A DNA stretch of 13,400 nucleotides. It comes from RGIG3009 sp045541305. Lineage in GTDB: Bacteria > Bacillota > Clostridia > Oscillospirales > Acutalibacteraceae. The DNA lies in the NCBI GenBank assembly GCA_045541305.1, contig JAZQIV010000044.1:1-13400 (forward strand), read 5' to 3'. The notes under the pieces were generated by a model. The model did no database searches. It was not told the origin of the DNA and was given only the letters and a program-made list of their open reading frames with translations. Positions 13,177 through 13,400 of this stretch are shown here, one piece after another. Position numbers and translations under genes: made by a program. How positions within the stretch are numbered: position 1 is the first letter of the stretch; each line of letters opens with the position of its first letter.

Positions 13177-13400
13177 TTATCCAAGTGTCAACGTGGCGCT
13201 GACGTCGCCATCGTTGATGGTGGGGTGCTGATGCATCGACAAAATCATATCCTGCTCGCCAAACATCGCGGCACGGGAGTCGTCCACCAACAAAAATTCC
13301 GGATGATCCAACTGCCCTGTTACCTTAGCAATGCCGGTGGGCACCAACCGCCCGCTCGGCAAGGTAACATCCACATACGCAATACCGATGGCACCATAGC
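13177..13400 (-). CDS. C-terminal part of a protein cut by the window edge, possibly a beta-sandwich domain of a glycoside hydrolase
   Basis: The frame is open to the right edge and gives about 74 C-terminal residues (YGAIGIAYVDVTLPSGRLVP, then TGIAKVTGQLDHPEFLLVDD), ending DGDVSATLTLG. It reads as beta strands. The pattern of a valine-rich strand, then D/P-x-G-R-L-V-P-T, then a glycine is reminiscent of the Ig-like C-terminal domains of family 2 glycoside hydrolases. This is a weak resemblance. Its stop is part of the next gene's ribosome binding site (TAAGGAGG), and the gap is 12 nt, so it is in the same operon as the two GH16 genes. The GTG at 13374 is an internal codon, not a start. Confidence 0.6.
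   Translation of the reverse strand, partial: YGAIGIAYVDVTLPSGRLVPTGIAKVTGQLDHPEFLLVDDSRAAMFGEQDMILSMHQHPTINDGDVSATLTLG

Overview
The window looks like chromosomal DNA of a Gram-positive, low-to-mid GC Firmicute, most likely a gut-type Clostridia (Oscillospirales-like). This rests on strong AGGAGG ribosome binding sites, sigma-A promoters with 16-18 bp spacers, compact intrinsic terminators between convergent genes, and family content: a DUF2975/YozG-type regulator pair, a short DtxR-like regulator, and a large secreted multidomain GH16 protein. Taxonomy is an inference. I saw no insertion sequence, prophage, CRISPR array, tRNA or rRNA.

Positions 1-2069 hold a minus-strand unit. A good promoter at 2024-2052 drives a DUF2975 membrane protein, a YozG-like HTH regulator, and a flavin-reductase-like protein with an unusual C-terminal tail. 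The last two overlap by 4 nt. Downstream are a possible gene remnant (33-191) and a hairpin at 1-24. Positions 2060-3746 hold a TetR regulator divergent from a CDF metal-efflux gene, with a 28 bp near-perfect palindrome between them. The efflux protein ends in six histidines.

Positions 3759-4711 (minus) encode a GNAT acetyltransferase overlapping a nitroreductase. Divergent from them is a MATE efflux gene (4836-6203). A minus-strand flavodoxin-like protein with a four-cysteine cluster (6237-6857) is in turn divergent from a DtxR-family metal regulator (6974-7336). The left half is thus a group of small redox, detoxification and efflux units, each with its own promoter.

Positions 7371-13400 (minus) are a carbohydrate-active locus. 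A gene cut by the right edge is followed by two tandem leaderless proteins of about 395 aa, each an N-terminal CARDB-like module plus a GH16 domain. These three form an operon with 12-14 nt gaps that ends in a terminator at 10745-10771. Next, with its own promoter, comes a 1090-residue secreted protein carrying the same CARDB-GH16 core plus two CBM-like modules, a Big2-like module and an unassigned C-terminal domain. All three GH16 domains keep the E-x-D-x-x-E catalytic motif. A beta-glucan or related beta-linked galactan substrate is the family-level expectation. The leaderless copies are the least expected part of the window.
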